DNA of 64,000 nucleotides from Prochlorococcus sp. AG-409-L14. GTDB taxonomy: Bacteria > Cyanobacteriota > Cyanobacteriia > PCC-6307 > Cyanobiaceae. Made by a program: the position numbers and the translations under genes. Position 1 is the first letter of the stretch. Each line of letters starts with the position of its first letter. The notes under the pieces were generated by a model. It did no database searches. It was not told the origin of the DNA and saw only the letters and a program-made list of their open reading frames with translations. The stretch is taken from positions 124,001 to 188,000 of the forward strand of contig QCKF01000001.1 of assembly GCA_003215545.1 (NCBI GenBank). Reading direction: 5' to 3'. This document shows positions 55,956 to 64,000 of this stretch, piece by piece.

Positions 55956-56321
55956 TTATATAACCTCCGGGGCTAAAGAAACAATTTTAGTAAAACTCTT
56001 TTCTCGAAGCTCTCTAGCCACGGGACCAAAAACCCTAGTCCCTCTTGGGTTTTTATCATCATTTATAAGTACTGCAGCATTATCATCAAATCGAATTGAA
56101 TTTCCTGTATCTCTTCTCATAGTTGCCTTAGTACGTACGACTACAGCTTTCACAACATCTGACTTCTTAACTCCCATATTTGGCATTGCATCTTTAACGG
56201 CTGCGACAATCACATCGCCTACGTGTGCATAGCGACGATTTGAGCCAAGAACCCGAATGCATTGGATCCTTTTTGCACCACTGTTATCAGCAACAGTCAA
56301 AAAAGTTTCTTGCTGAATCAT
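55956..56321 (-). CDS. rplN: 50S ribosomal protein L14
   Basis: [26 protein letters not shown]. Confidence 0.98.
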   Translation of the reverse strand: MIQQETFLTVADNSGAKRIQCIRVLGSNRRYAHVGDVIVAAVKDAMPNMGVKKSDVVKAVVVRTKATMRRDTGNSIRFDDNAAVLINDDKNPRGTRVFGPVARELREKSFTKIVSLAPEVI

Positions 56322-56584
56322 TTCGCCACCTCCTCAGCCTGAATACTGTGACCAAGAACTTCTGATACTGCCCAGCGTTTTGAAGAACTTAGAGGCCGAG
56401 TCTCAGTAATTCTTACTCTGTCACCTACACGACAATTGTTTTCAGCATCATGAGCTTTGTATCTTGTGGTCCGACTAACCGTCTTCTGATAGATGGGATG
56501 TGGAAAGCGGTTCTCTACCGCTACCACCACTGTCTTGTCCATCTTGTCACTAACAACGGTGCCGACCCTTTCCTTGAGTGCCAT
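56318..56584 (-). CDS. rpsQ: 30S ribosomal protein S17
   Basis: [26 protein letters not shown]; start trimmed from 56605. Confidence 0.96.
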   Translation of the reverse strand: MALKERVGTVVSDKMDKTVVVAVENRFPHPIYQKTVSRTTRYKAHDAENNCRVGDRVRITETRPLSSSKRWAVSEVLGHSIQAEEVAK

Positions 56585-56601
56585 GGTTTTTAAATAGGTA
56601 A

Positions 56602-56820
56602 TCAAGTGAGAGAAGTGGGGGAGCTATGTCGCTCCTGTTGAACTGTTAAAAGTTGAGCCAACTTAATGCGAGCCTCCTTAAAACGATGTGTGTTATTCAG
56701 CTGCCTTGTAGCTTGCTGAAAACGAAGATCAAAAAGTTCCTTACGAACTCCTGAAATCTGCTCTGTAATGTCAGAGTCACTGAGATTACGTAATTCGGCA
56801 GTATCAAGACGTGGCGTCAT
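56602..56820 (-). CDS. rpmC: 50S ribosomal protein L29
   Basis: [31 protein letters not shown]. Confidence 0.96.
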   Translation of the reverse strand: MTPRLDTAELRNLSDSDITEQISGVRKELFDLRFQQATRQLNNTHRFKEARIKLAQLLTVQQERHSSPTSLT

Positions 56821-56822
56821 AA

Positions 56823-57302
56823 TTAATTCTCCGAAATTGTTGTTGATGAAGGAGAAGAACTGCTAGCCATTGCAAAACTCTCAGAGTCTTCTTCTAAAGC
56901 AATAAATTTTGTTTTGACAGGAAGTTTGTACTGTGCCAGACGCATTGCTTCACGAGCGATTGCTTCGGTGATTTCTTCCCCACCCATTTCAAACAAAATT
57001 CGACCTGGCTTCACAACAGCAACCCAAAATTCTGGATTGCCTTTTCCTGAACCCATTCGAGTTTCAGCAGGCCTCATTGTGACTGGTTTATCAGGGAAAA
57101 TACGTATCCAAATCTTCCCTCCACGTTTTACGTATCGAGTCATGGCTCTTCGGCTTGCTTCTATTTGCCTAGAAGTAACCCAGCCACACTCTTGGGCCTG
57201 AAGTGCAAATTGGCCAAAAGCGATGGTATTACCCCTTGTGGCAACACCTCTCATACGGCCCCTTTGTTGTTTGCGGAATTTGACTCGTTTTGGACTAAGC
57301 AT
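56823..57302 (-). CDS. rplP: 50S ribosomal protein L16
   Basis: [19 protein letters not shown]. Confidence 0.98.
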   Translation of the reverse strand: MLSPKRVKFRKQQRGRMRGVATRGNTIAFGQFALQAQECGWVTSRQIEASRRAMTRYVKRGGKIWIRIFPDKPVTMRPAETRMGSGKGNPEFWVAVVKPGRILFEMGGEEITEAIAREAMRLAQYKLPVKTKFIALEEDSESFAMASSSSPSSTTISEN

Positions 57303-57320
57303 TGTTTTAGGTCTCCTTCA

Positions 57321-58049
57321 TTAACCCTCGTTGGAGCGATCTTCAAATTGTTGGGGCCTTCGATTACCCCTTCGCCTAGGGCTTGCACCAACAGGCAAAG
57401 GTTGATCTTCTTTGGCTAAAACCTCTCCTTTAAAAATCCAAACTTTGATCCCAAGAACTCCGTAAGTCGTAGTAGCAACCTTAGTTGCATAATCAATCTC
57501 AGCTCTAAGTGTATGCAAAGGAACTCGCCCCTCACGAGTCCATTCTGTGCGGGCAATTTCTGCCCCATTAAGACGCCCTCCCACCTGAATCTTTAGACCA
57601 AGGACCCCTGCCCGCTGAGCTCTTTGAACAGCCATTCGAATTGTTCTACGAAAGGCAACACGCTTTTCCAACTGTTGAGCGATATATTCTGCCAACAAAA
57701 ACGCATCAGCATCAGCTCGTTCTACTTCAACAACATTTATTCTCACCTGGCGACTTCCATCTCCAATAGTTTTTTGTATGCCTGAACGAAGTTCTTCTAT
57801 ACCACTACCCTGACGACCAACGATTACCCCTGGACGTGCAGTTTTCAATTCAACTTCAAGTTGATCGGCCTTACGAGCAATCAAAACATCACTGATTCCT
57901 GCAGTCCCATATTTCTTCTGAATAAAGCGACGAATCCTGTCATCTTCTTGCAAAAGAAGGGGGTAAGTCTTTGCAGGAGCGTACCAACGCGAACGGTGCT
58001 CCTGGGTTATCCCAAGGCGAAGGCCAGTTGGATGGATTTTGTGTCCCAT
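57321..58049 (-). CDS. rpsC: 30S ribosomal protein S3
   Basis: [24 protein letters not shown]. Confidence 0.98.
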   Translation of the reverse strand: MGHKIHPTGLRLGITQEHRSRWYAPAKTYPLLLQEDDRIRRFIQKKYGTAGISDVLIARKADQLEVELKTARPGVIVGRQGSGIEELRSGIQKTIGDGSRQVRINVVEVERADADAFLLAEYIAQQLEKRVAFRRTIRMAVQRAQRAGVLGLKIQVGGRLNGAEIARTEWTREGRVPLHTLRAEIDYATKVATTTYGVLGIKVWIFKGEVLAKEDQPLPVGASPRRRGNRRPQQFEDRSNEG

Positions 58050-58065
58050 CAGTCTTTATCGAGGG

Positions 58066-58434
58066 TCATGAGTCTGTTGAAGATGTCACAGCAATACTGA
58101 TGTGACATGTCTGCTTTTTGATCGCGAAGGCACGACCTTGAGCACGGGGTCTATACCGTTTCATGGCCGGCCCCATATCAGCCGAAGCTTGAGAAATTAC
58201 CAAAGAAGAGGGATCTAATCCAAGATTATGCTCAGCGTTAGCAACGGCAGATCTCAAAACTTTTGTAATTGGACCAGTAGATCTATAAGGCATAAACTCG
58301 AGCATAATCAAGGCATCTCTATAAGAACGACCCCGAATCTGATCAAGAACTCGCCTTACCTTCGAAACGGATCCGCGTATATACCTGCCATGGGCAAGAG
58401 CAGAAGTTGATTTAATTGATGTTGCAGTAGCCAT
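58066..58434 (-). CDS. rplV: 50S ribosomal protein L22
   Basis: [27 protein letters not shown]. Confidence 0.97.
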   Translation of the reverse strand: MATATSIKSTSALAHGRYIRGSVSKVRRVLDQIRGRSYRDALIMLEFMPYRSTGPITKVLRSAVANAEHNLGLDPSSLVISQASADMGPAMKRYRPRAQGRAFAIKKQTCHISIAVTSSTDS

Positions 58435-58439
58435 TTTAT

Positions 58440-58715
58440 TCAACGTCCTCCTTTCTTATCTCTAATGTGGCCCCTATAAGTCCTTGTTGGTGCAAATTCA
58501 CCAAGTTTATGGCCAACCATTTGTTCAGTAATAAAAACTGGAACATGATTTCTACCGTTATGAACGGCAATTGTATGGCCAATCATTAATGGCAAAATTG
58601 TGGATGCCCTTGACCAAGTCTTAATGACAGATTTGTCATCTTGAGAGTTTTGCTTCTCAATCTTCTTAAGAAGACTGTCAGCAATAAAAGGGCCTTTTTT
58701 GAGTGAACGTCCCAT
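58440..58715 (-). CDS. rpsS: 30S ribosomal protein S19
   Basis: [23 protein letters not shown]. Confidence 0.98.
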   Translation of the reverse strand: MGRSLKKGPFIADSLLKKIEKQNSQDDKSVIKTWSRASTILPLMIGHTIAVHNGRNHVPVFITEQMVGHKLGEFAPTRTYRGHIRDKKGGR

Positions 58716-58753
58716 GGCGAAGGTTTATAGAAAAGTGCAATCGGTGTTAAAAA

Positions 58754-59617
58754 TTAGGCATCTCTACCACCACGACTCCGCTTAGAGACACGGCGGCGTT
58801 TCCTAAGTACAAACCGGTTGCTGGGCTTGTTCCGCTTGCGGGTCTTAAGGCCGAGGGCGGGTTTACCCCAAGGAGTAACTGGTCCTGATCGACCAATAGG
58901 AGCCTTACCCTCACCTCCACCATGTGGGTGGTCACAAGGGTTCATAACACTTCCTCTGACTTGAGGTCTACGCCCAAGCCACCTTCTACGGCCAGCTTTA
59001 CCAAGGCTGGTATTGCGTATTTCCGAATTCCCAACCTCTCCAAGAGTTGCATAACACTCTCTACGCACGAGTCGAACTTCAGTGGAAGGAAGCTTTAAAG
59101 CGACATAATCACCCTCTTTAGCCATTACTTGAGCACTACTACCAGCTGTTCTAACCATTTGACCACCACGCCCCTTATACAACTCAACACAATGGACACT
59201 GGACCCTAAAGGGACATCAGAGAGTGGCATTGCATTGCCTATTTCTACAGGAGAGTTAGGCCCTGATACAACTTCCTGGCCAATGGTTATGCCTGCAGGA
59301 GCAAGAATATAACGCTTTTCACCATCTGAATAAAACAATAGTGCTAGGCGAGCATTGCGATGAGGGTCGTAGTGAATAGCCGCAACTTTTGCCTTGACTC
59401 CATGCTTATTGCGTCGAAAATCAACGATCCTATAAAGACGTTTATGACCACCACCTCTATGCCGACATGTGATAACTCCTCGATTATTTCGACCCTTGCG
59501 GCGATGTTTTGAAACCAATAACGACTTCTCAGGTTTACCCCCTGTTACCTCACTGAAATCAGTAACTACCCTTGTTCGAGTGCCAGGTGTATAAGGTCGG
59601 AAAGTTCGGATTGCCAT
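58754..59617 (-). CDS. rplB: 50S ribosomal protein L2
   Basis: [21 protein letters not shown]. Confidence 0.98.
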   Translation of the reverse strand: MAIRTFRPYTPGTRTRVVTDFSEVTGGKPEKSLLVSKHRRKGRNNRGVITCRHRGGGHKRLYRIVDFRRNKHGVKAKVAAIHYDPHRNARLALLFYSDGEKRYILAPAGITIGQEVVSGPNSPVEIGNAMPLSDVPLGSSVHCVELYKGRGGQMVRTAGSSAQVMAKEGDYVALKLPSTEVRLVRRECYATLGEVGNSEIRNTSLGKAGRRRWLGRRPQVRGSVMNPCDHPHGGGEGKAPIGRSGPVTPWGKPALGLKTRKRNKPSNRFVLRKRRRVSKRSRGGRDA

Positions 59618-59631
59618 GATTTTTAATCTCC

Positions 59632-59934
59632 TTAGGACTCAGGGAATAAATCAATCTTGTTGCCTTCTGCTAGACGCACTACAGCCTTTTTGACTTGAGA
59701 GCGCTTACCAGCAAAACGTCCAACTCTTCTAGTGCGCCTTGGTGGGTTCATGGTACTTACACCTAAGACACGAACGTCAAACATCTTTTCAACTGCTGCT
59801 TTGATGTCAGGCTTGGCAGCACGATGGTCGACCTCAAATGTGTACTGATTAATCTCTAGGGCCCTTGTTGCCTTCTCGGTAATCAAGGGTCGCCTAATTA
59901 CATCAGCGAGCCTATTTGCAAATCGTTCAGTCAT
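59632..59934 (-). CDS. rplW: 50S ribosomal protein L23
   Basis: [27 protein letters not shown]; start trimmed from 60006, overlaps rplD by 8 nt. Confidence 0.95.
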   Translation of the reverse strand: MTERFANRLADVIRRPLITEKATRALEINQYTFEVDHRAAKPDIKAAVEKMFDVRVLGVSTMNPPRRTRRVGRFAGKRSQVKKAVVRLAEGNKIDLFPES

Positions 59935-60565
59935 CTCCATATACCTCCTTAATGGCTGAGAGAGCGTCTTCACCCAAAACCAATGTATTGGCATGGAGTA
60001 AATCAAAAACGTTAAGCTGATTAGCTGCTACCAACTTGACTTTTTCAAGATTTCGAACTGAACGCTTAATTACCTCAGAAGGGCTAGAGAGAATAATCAA
60101 AACCTTGGTATTAGGCTTTATTCCAAATCTTTCTAGGCAAGCACTAATCTCACTGGTCTTAGGAGTTTCCAAAGACAAGCCAAAATCTTTCACGACTTTT
60201 ATATCATTTATGCGAGCCATTAGTGCTGTTCTAAGAGCCAAGCGTCTTTCCTTACGATTCATGCCAAGGTTGTAACTCCTTGGCTTTGGCCCGAAAATAA
60301 TTCCTCCCCCTGGACGTAGCGGAGTACGAATAGAACCTTGTCTTGCTCTACCAGTTCCTTTTTGTTTATAAGGCTTTCGTCCACCGCCTCGAACTTCAGA
60401 TCTTGTAAGAGTGCTAGCTGTACCCTGCCGACTATGAGCTTGGTGACGAAGAACAGCACGATGCATTAAATCACCTGCTGAGGAGTCCTTAGCCACCTTC
60501 AAATCAAGACTTGCCTTACCGGCTTCTTTCCCTTCCCAATTAAGGACAACGCAATTAGCCATCAC
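59927..60565 (-). CDS. rplD: 50S ribosomal protein L4
   Basis: [29 protein letters not shown]. Confidence 0.98.
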   Translation of the reverse strand: MMANCVVLNWEGKEAGKASLDLKVAKDSSAGDLMHRAVLRHQAHSRQGTASTLTRSEVRGGGRKPYKQKGTGRARQGSIRTPLRPGGGIIFGPKPRSYNLGMNRKERRLALRTALMARINDIKVVKDFGLSLETPKTSEISACLERFGIKPNTKVLIILSSPSEVIKRSVRNLEKVKLVAANQLNVFDLLHANTLVLGEDALSAIKEVYGDD

Positions 60566-61218
60566 TTACCTCCATTTTTGGGTTGATTACCCACTCGGTT
60601 AGCTGGGCGAATATTTAATAAAGACCCAGGCTTACCTGGCACAGAACCTTTAACTACCAATAAGTTGCGATCAGAATCAACTTTCAAAATAGTTAATCCA
60701 CGAGTTGTAACCTTTTTCCCTCCATAACGACCGGCCATTCTCTTACCTGGGTAAATACGACCTGGCGTAGTACCAGCACCAGTAGAACCCGGTTGTCGAT
60801 GGTTTTTAGAACCATGACTCATAGGGCCTCGACTAAAACTATGACGTTTCTGATAACCAGAAAAACCTCGCCCCATCGAGTCACCACTAACATCAACCTT
60901 TTGACCTGCTTCAAAGTTACCCACAGTGATAGGGCTCCCAAGGTCAAGGCCATTTAAGTCATTAACTCGATACTCGCGTAAATGCCTAAGTAGTCCCTCA
61001 CCTGACTTTGCAAGATGTCCCTTTGCAGGTTTAGATATCAACTTTTCTCTAATTTCCCGAAAGCCAATTTGCACAGCAAAATAGCCATCGGTGTCATTAC
61101 TTTTGAGCTGGGTAATCCTACAAGGTCCTGCTTCGATCAAAGTGACCGGTACAGCTTTACCTTGTTCATCAAAAAGCTGAGACATACCCAGCTTCTTCCC
61201 AAGGATGCCAATAGACAT
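60562..61218 (-). CDS. rplC: 50S ribosomal protein L3
   Basis: [33 protein letters not shown]. Confidence 0.98.
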   Translation of the reverse strand: MSIGILGKKLGMSQLFDEQGKAVPVTLIEAGPCRITQLKSNDTDGYFAVQIGFREIREKLISKPAKGHLAKSGEGLLRHLREYRVNDLNGLDLGSPITVGNFEAGQKVDVSGDSMGRGFSGYQKRHSFSRGPMSHGSKNHRQPGSTGAGTTPGRIYPGKRMAGRYGGKKVTTRGLTILKVDSDRNLLVVKGSVPGKPGSLLNIRPANRVGNQPKNGGK

Positions 61219-61604
61219 GATTAAAAAGAAACGCCAGCGGTAATACCTCTTGTATGAGGTTGTGTGTAATTAGTTGATTAATTCAAAGCTATTAATCAGA
61301 AAACCCTTGTTCCTTATTGAAAATAAGAAACTAGATTATCGTCAAAAACTAGCGGGTGAATCAACTTGGCTGGGACTTAGCCGACCTAATTTAAATCGTC
61401 AGTTTCCCGGCAAACTTTGGGTAGAAACCCATCTTGCTCTGGCCTATCAACCCAGCGCATTCGCTGGACCTGCTTCGCCTCCTGGAGGCCCGGCTAGCGG
61501 ACGGGCACAGAATGAAGCAAACTAAAACACTACACTATCGACTGTCAGAATCAACCAAAAATGAATTTGCTGGCAGAATTATTTTGGTTCTAAAGATTTA
61601 GGCA

Positions 61605-62066
61605 ATGCCGCTTTTACTCTCTGGACAAGGTTTTCGCCATGATCTCGAGTCTGCTGGTTGCCTGGCTATTCTTGTACCTCTAGAAGGAGGTTCTGAGACA
61701 AGGCTTCTCCGTAGACTAAGAGCATCCGGATATAAAACCCAAATTTTTTCTGCTAGGGGACTTGGAGATCCGGAAGTATTCCTCATGCAGCTCCATGGAA
61801 TAAGACCACCTCACCTGGGCCATCAATGCATTGGCAGGAATGGTGCTTTAGGTGAAGTCCAGCAAGTCGCCCCACAATTAGGAGATTTACTAATTGGTAA
61901 TAGTCCAATTGCTCTTTGGTTACTCGAAGGCCAAGTGTTGTCCAAATCTGAATTGATAAGCCTAAATGATTTATGTCAACGAGAACCTCGTTTAAAAATT
62001 ATTGTTGAGATGGGTGGAGCAAGAAGTCTTAAATGGCAATCTATGCCCAGCTATCTATCTAATTAG
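61605..62066 (+). CDS. ndhN: NAD(P)H-quinone oxidoreductase subunit N
   Basis: [43 protein letters not shown]. Confidence 0.93.
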   Translation: MPLLLSGQGFRHDLESAGCLAILVPLEGGSETRLLRRLRASGYKTQIFSARGLGDPEVFLMQLHGIRPPHLGHQCIGRNGALGEVQQVAPQLGDLLIGNSPIALWLLEGQVLSKSELISLNDLCQREPRLKIIVEMGGARSLKWQSMPSYLSN

Positions 62067-62107
62067 TCTTTGTCTTTTAAGTCTCAAGAATTGGACAATC
62101 CTCCTCA

Positions 62108-63097
62108 GTGGAAATAGAAATCTCAAAAGGTAACTGGGTAAAACTGATCTGTGGTGCAAGTAATCAAGATCTTCCATCTATTACAGATCTCTGTGCAGTT
62201 TATTCCGTAGCAGGAGTACATTGTGTTGATGTTGCCGCTGATATTGCTGTAGTAAATGCAGCACGAAAAGGACTTGATTGGGCTAAATCTAAAAAAGGGA
62301 AAAAAGCATGGCTAATGGTTAGTCTGAGTGATGGTAAAGATGCTCATTTCCGTAAAGCAAAATTCAACTCCAAATTCTGTCCTAAAGAATGTCCGCGTCC
62401 ATGCGAAAGAGTCTGTCCTACTAAAGCAATACAACACAAAAAAGGAGTTAATGAAAAACTATGTTATGGATGCGGAAGATGTATACCTGCTTGCCCTTTA
62501 GGGCTAATTGAAGAAGAAGAAAAACATCTACATATCAACGATTATGGAAAGCTTATTGCAGAAATTGCACCAGATGCTGTCGAGATTCATACTGCAACTG
62601 GAAGAATCAAAAGCTTTGAGGCTGCTATTGCAACAATATCCAAGTCGAAAGTTCCATTAAAGAGAATTGCTGTTAGTTGTGGTTTAGATAAAAATGCACT
62701 AAATGTAGAAAAACTAGCCAAGGAATTGTGGCTTAGATATGGATGTCTTCAAAAATATGGATACAAAGCACTTTGGCAACTTGATGGCCGCCCCATGAGT
62801 GGAGATCTAGGTAGCAAGACTTCAAGAGACGCGATTAAGCTTTGGGAAAGAATTCGACCAATAGCTCCACCAGGACCACTTCAATTAGCTGGTGGAACCA
62901 ATGCACATACAATCAGATTACTCAAGACAAAAGATAGACCTGAAGGAATTGCATTTGGTGGCATGGCAAGAAAACTACTTCAGCCATTACTCATTGAAGC
63001 CCAAAATAAAAATATCAGTCTTAGAGAATGGCCTGAAGGCTGGGAAGCAGCACTGAATAATGCCAAGAAACTAATTGTTCCTTGGTTATCTACCTAA
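62108..63097 (+). CDS. ldpA: LdpA-like 4Fe-4S protein (circadian input related)
   Basis: CPKECPRPCERVCPTKAIQHKKGVNEKLCYGCGRCIPACPLG; adjacent to ndhN; GTG start. Confidence 0.85.
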   Translation: MEIEISKGNWVKLICGASNQDLPSITDLCAVYSVAGVHCVDVAADIAVVNAARKGLDWAKSKKGKKAWLMVSLSDGKDAHFRKAKFNSKFCPKECPRPCERVCPTKAIQHKKGVNEKLCYGCGRCIPACPLGLIEEEEKHLHINDYGKLIAEIAPDAVEIHTATGRIKSFEAAIATISKSKVPLKRIAVSCGLDKNALNVEKLAKELWLRYGCLQKYGYKALWQLDGRPMSGDLGSKTSRDAIKLWERIRPIAPPGPLQLAGGTNAHTIRLLKTKDRPEGIAFGGMARKLLQPLLIEAQNKNISLREWPEGWEAALNNAKKLIVPWLST

Positions 63098-63369
63098 TAC
63101 AAACCAGAACAATTGGTCACATCCGTCAAGCACAAATTTCGAGTTAGGCATGAACAAGTTAAAAAAGGGAAAAACCAATAGCAACAGAGATTGAAAGAGT
63201 CTCTTGAAAATCCTTGCAATATGAGGGAATCCTCAATGAAATGCCTCAAACAAGGCTTTTCAAGCATCGAAATTAATCAAGTCTTTATAAATTAGCGAAG
63301 ATTAATCCTCCATGTGCAATTATTTGAAGACAGGTCGACTTCCACTTCTAAGTGAAAGATCTGGATCTA

Positions 63370-63441
63370 TGGGCCGTCGCCAAGTGGTAAGGCAGCGGGT
63401 TTTGGTCCCGCCATTCGTAGGTTCGAATCCTACCGGCCCAG
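63370..63441 (+). tRNA. tRNA-Gln (TTG)
   Basis: tgggccg/cggccca acceptor, loop ttTTGgt, T-arm ggttcgaatcc. Confidence 0.95.
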
Positions 63442-63457
63442 TTTTCGAAATCCTTTT

Positions 63458-64000
63458 TTGCCCTCCCAATCACTTTTGGTTTTTGACTTTGATGGAGTAA
63501 TCGTTAATGGGATGGAGGAGTACTGGCTCAGTGCTAGAGAAGCTTGTCTTAAACTTTTAGGCTGTTCATCAGATGCCAAAAAACTATCAAAGTCAGTCCC
63601 TCAAGCTTTTAAAAAGCTAAGACCTTGGGTGCATCAAGGGTGGGAGATGGTCTTATTAGCAGCTGAAATGGTACGTCCTGATAGCACATTAGTCATACAT
63701 GGCAGTCAAGAATTCGCATCGAATTATCAAACTTGTATCAACAAATCCCTAGATATATGGCATTGGGATCAAAACCAGTTACAAGATGCTCTTGACAGCA
63801 TAAGACGAGACGCAATTACTAAAAACTATGACAACTGGATACGTCTTCATAAACCTTTTCCGCACGTTATTCAACTAATCAAGCAACTAGAGCAAGAAAA
63901 TTTTGCTTGGACAGTACTAAGTACAAAAAGTGCAGAGTTTACTTCTGAAATTCTAAAAACATTTGAACTGAATCCCTTGCATGTATATGGACATGAAGCT
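63458..64000 (+). CDS. HAD-superfamily hydrolase, 3'-truncated by window edge
   Basis: Open frame from TTG: LPSQSLLVFDFDGVIVNGMEEYWLSAREACLKLLG... to position 64000; DxD motif. Confidence 0.75.
   Translation, partial: MPSQSLLVFDFDGVIVNGMEEYWLSAREACLKLLGCSSDAKKLSKSVPQAFKKLRPWVHQGWEMVLLAAEMVRPDSTLVIHGSQEFASNYQTCINKSLDIWHWDQNQLQDALDSIRRDAITKNYDNWIRLHKPFPHVIQLIKQLEQENFAWTVLSTKSAEFTSEILKTFELNPLHVYGHEA

Noticed and set aside
61274-61525. 83-aa plus-strand ORF upstream of ndhN (…PSAFAGPASPPGGPASGRAQNEAN)
   Set aside because: Pro/Ala/Gly-rich end is the translation of the GC-rich hairpin cluster; another frame is equally open, so coding support is weak.

Overview
AT-rich cyanobacterial core-genome window, best matched to marine Prochlorococcus by gene content and order (psaA/psaB/psaL/psaI, glsF, ndhN, ldpA, long cyanobacterial ribosomal cluster). 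Main blocks: rimP-nusA-ylxR-infB; two radical-SAM genes; clpS and dapL; rne-rnhB; pheA; rpsL-rpsG-fusA-tuf-rpsJ; glsF; lipA; a fused cbiG/cobJ; psaA-psaB and psaL-psaI; alr; a ~30-gene S10/spc/alpha-type cluster from rplC to prfA; ndhN, ldpA. There are four tRNAs (Thr-CGT, Pro-CGG, Ser-GCT, Gln-TTG). I saw no mobile element, CRISPR array, prophage or defence island. I found no clear large undescribed system. The most interesting signals are small: (i) structured, possibly switch-like leaders upstream of rimP-nusA, psaA, rne and rpsM; (ii) an unannotated 55-aa one-TM microprotein inside the photosystem I locus and a 48-aa ORF upstream of tRNA-Ser; (iii) very long perfect hairpins between tuf and rpsJ; (iv) a GC-rich hairpin cluster between rplC and ndhN; (v) an atypical segment in PsaA; (vi) convergent coding overlaps. 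All names come from recognising protein motifs by eye; no database search was run.
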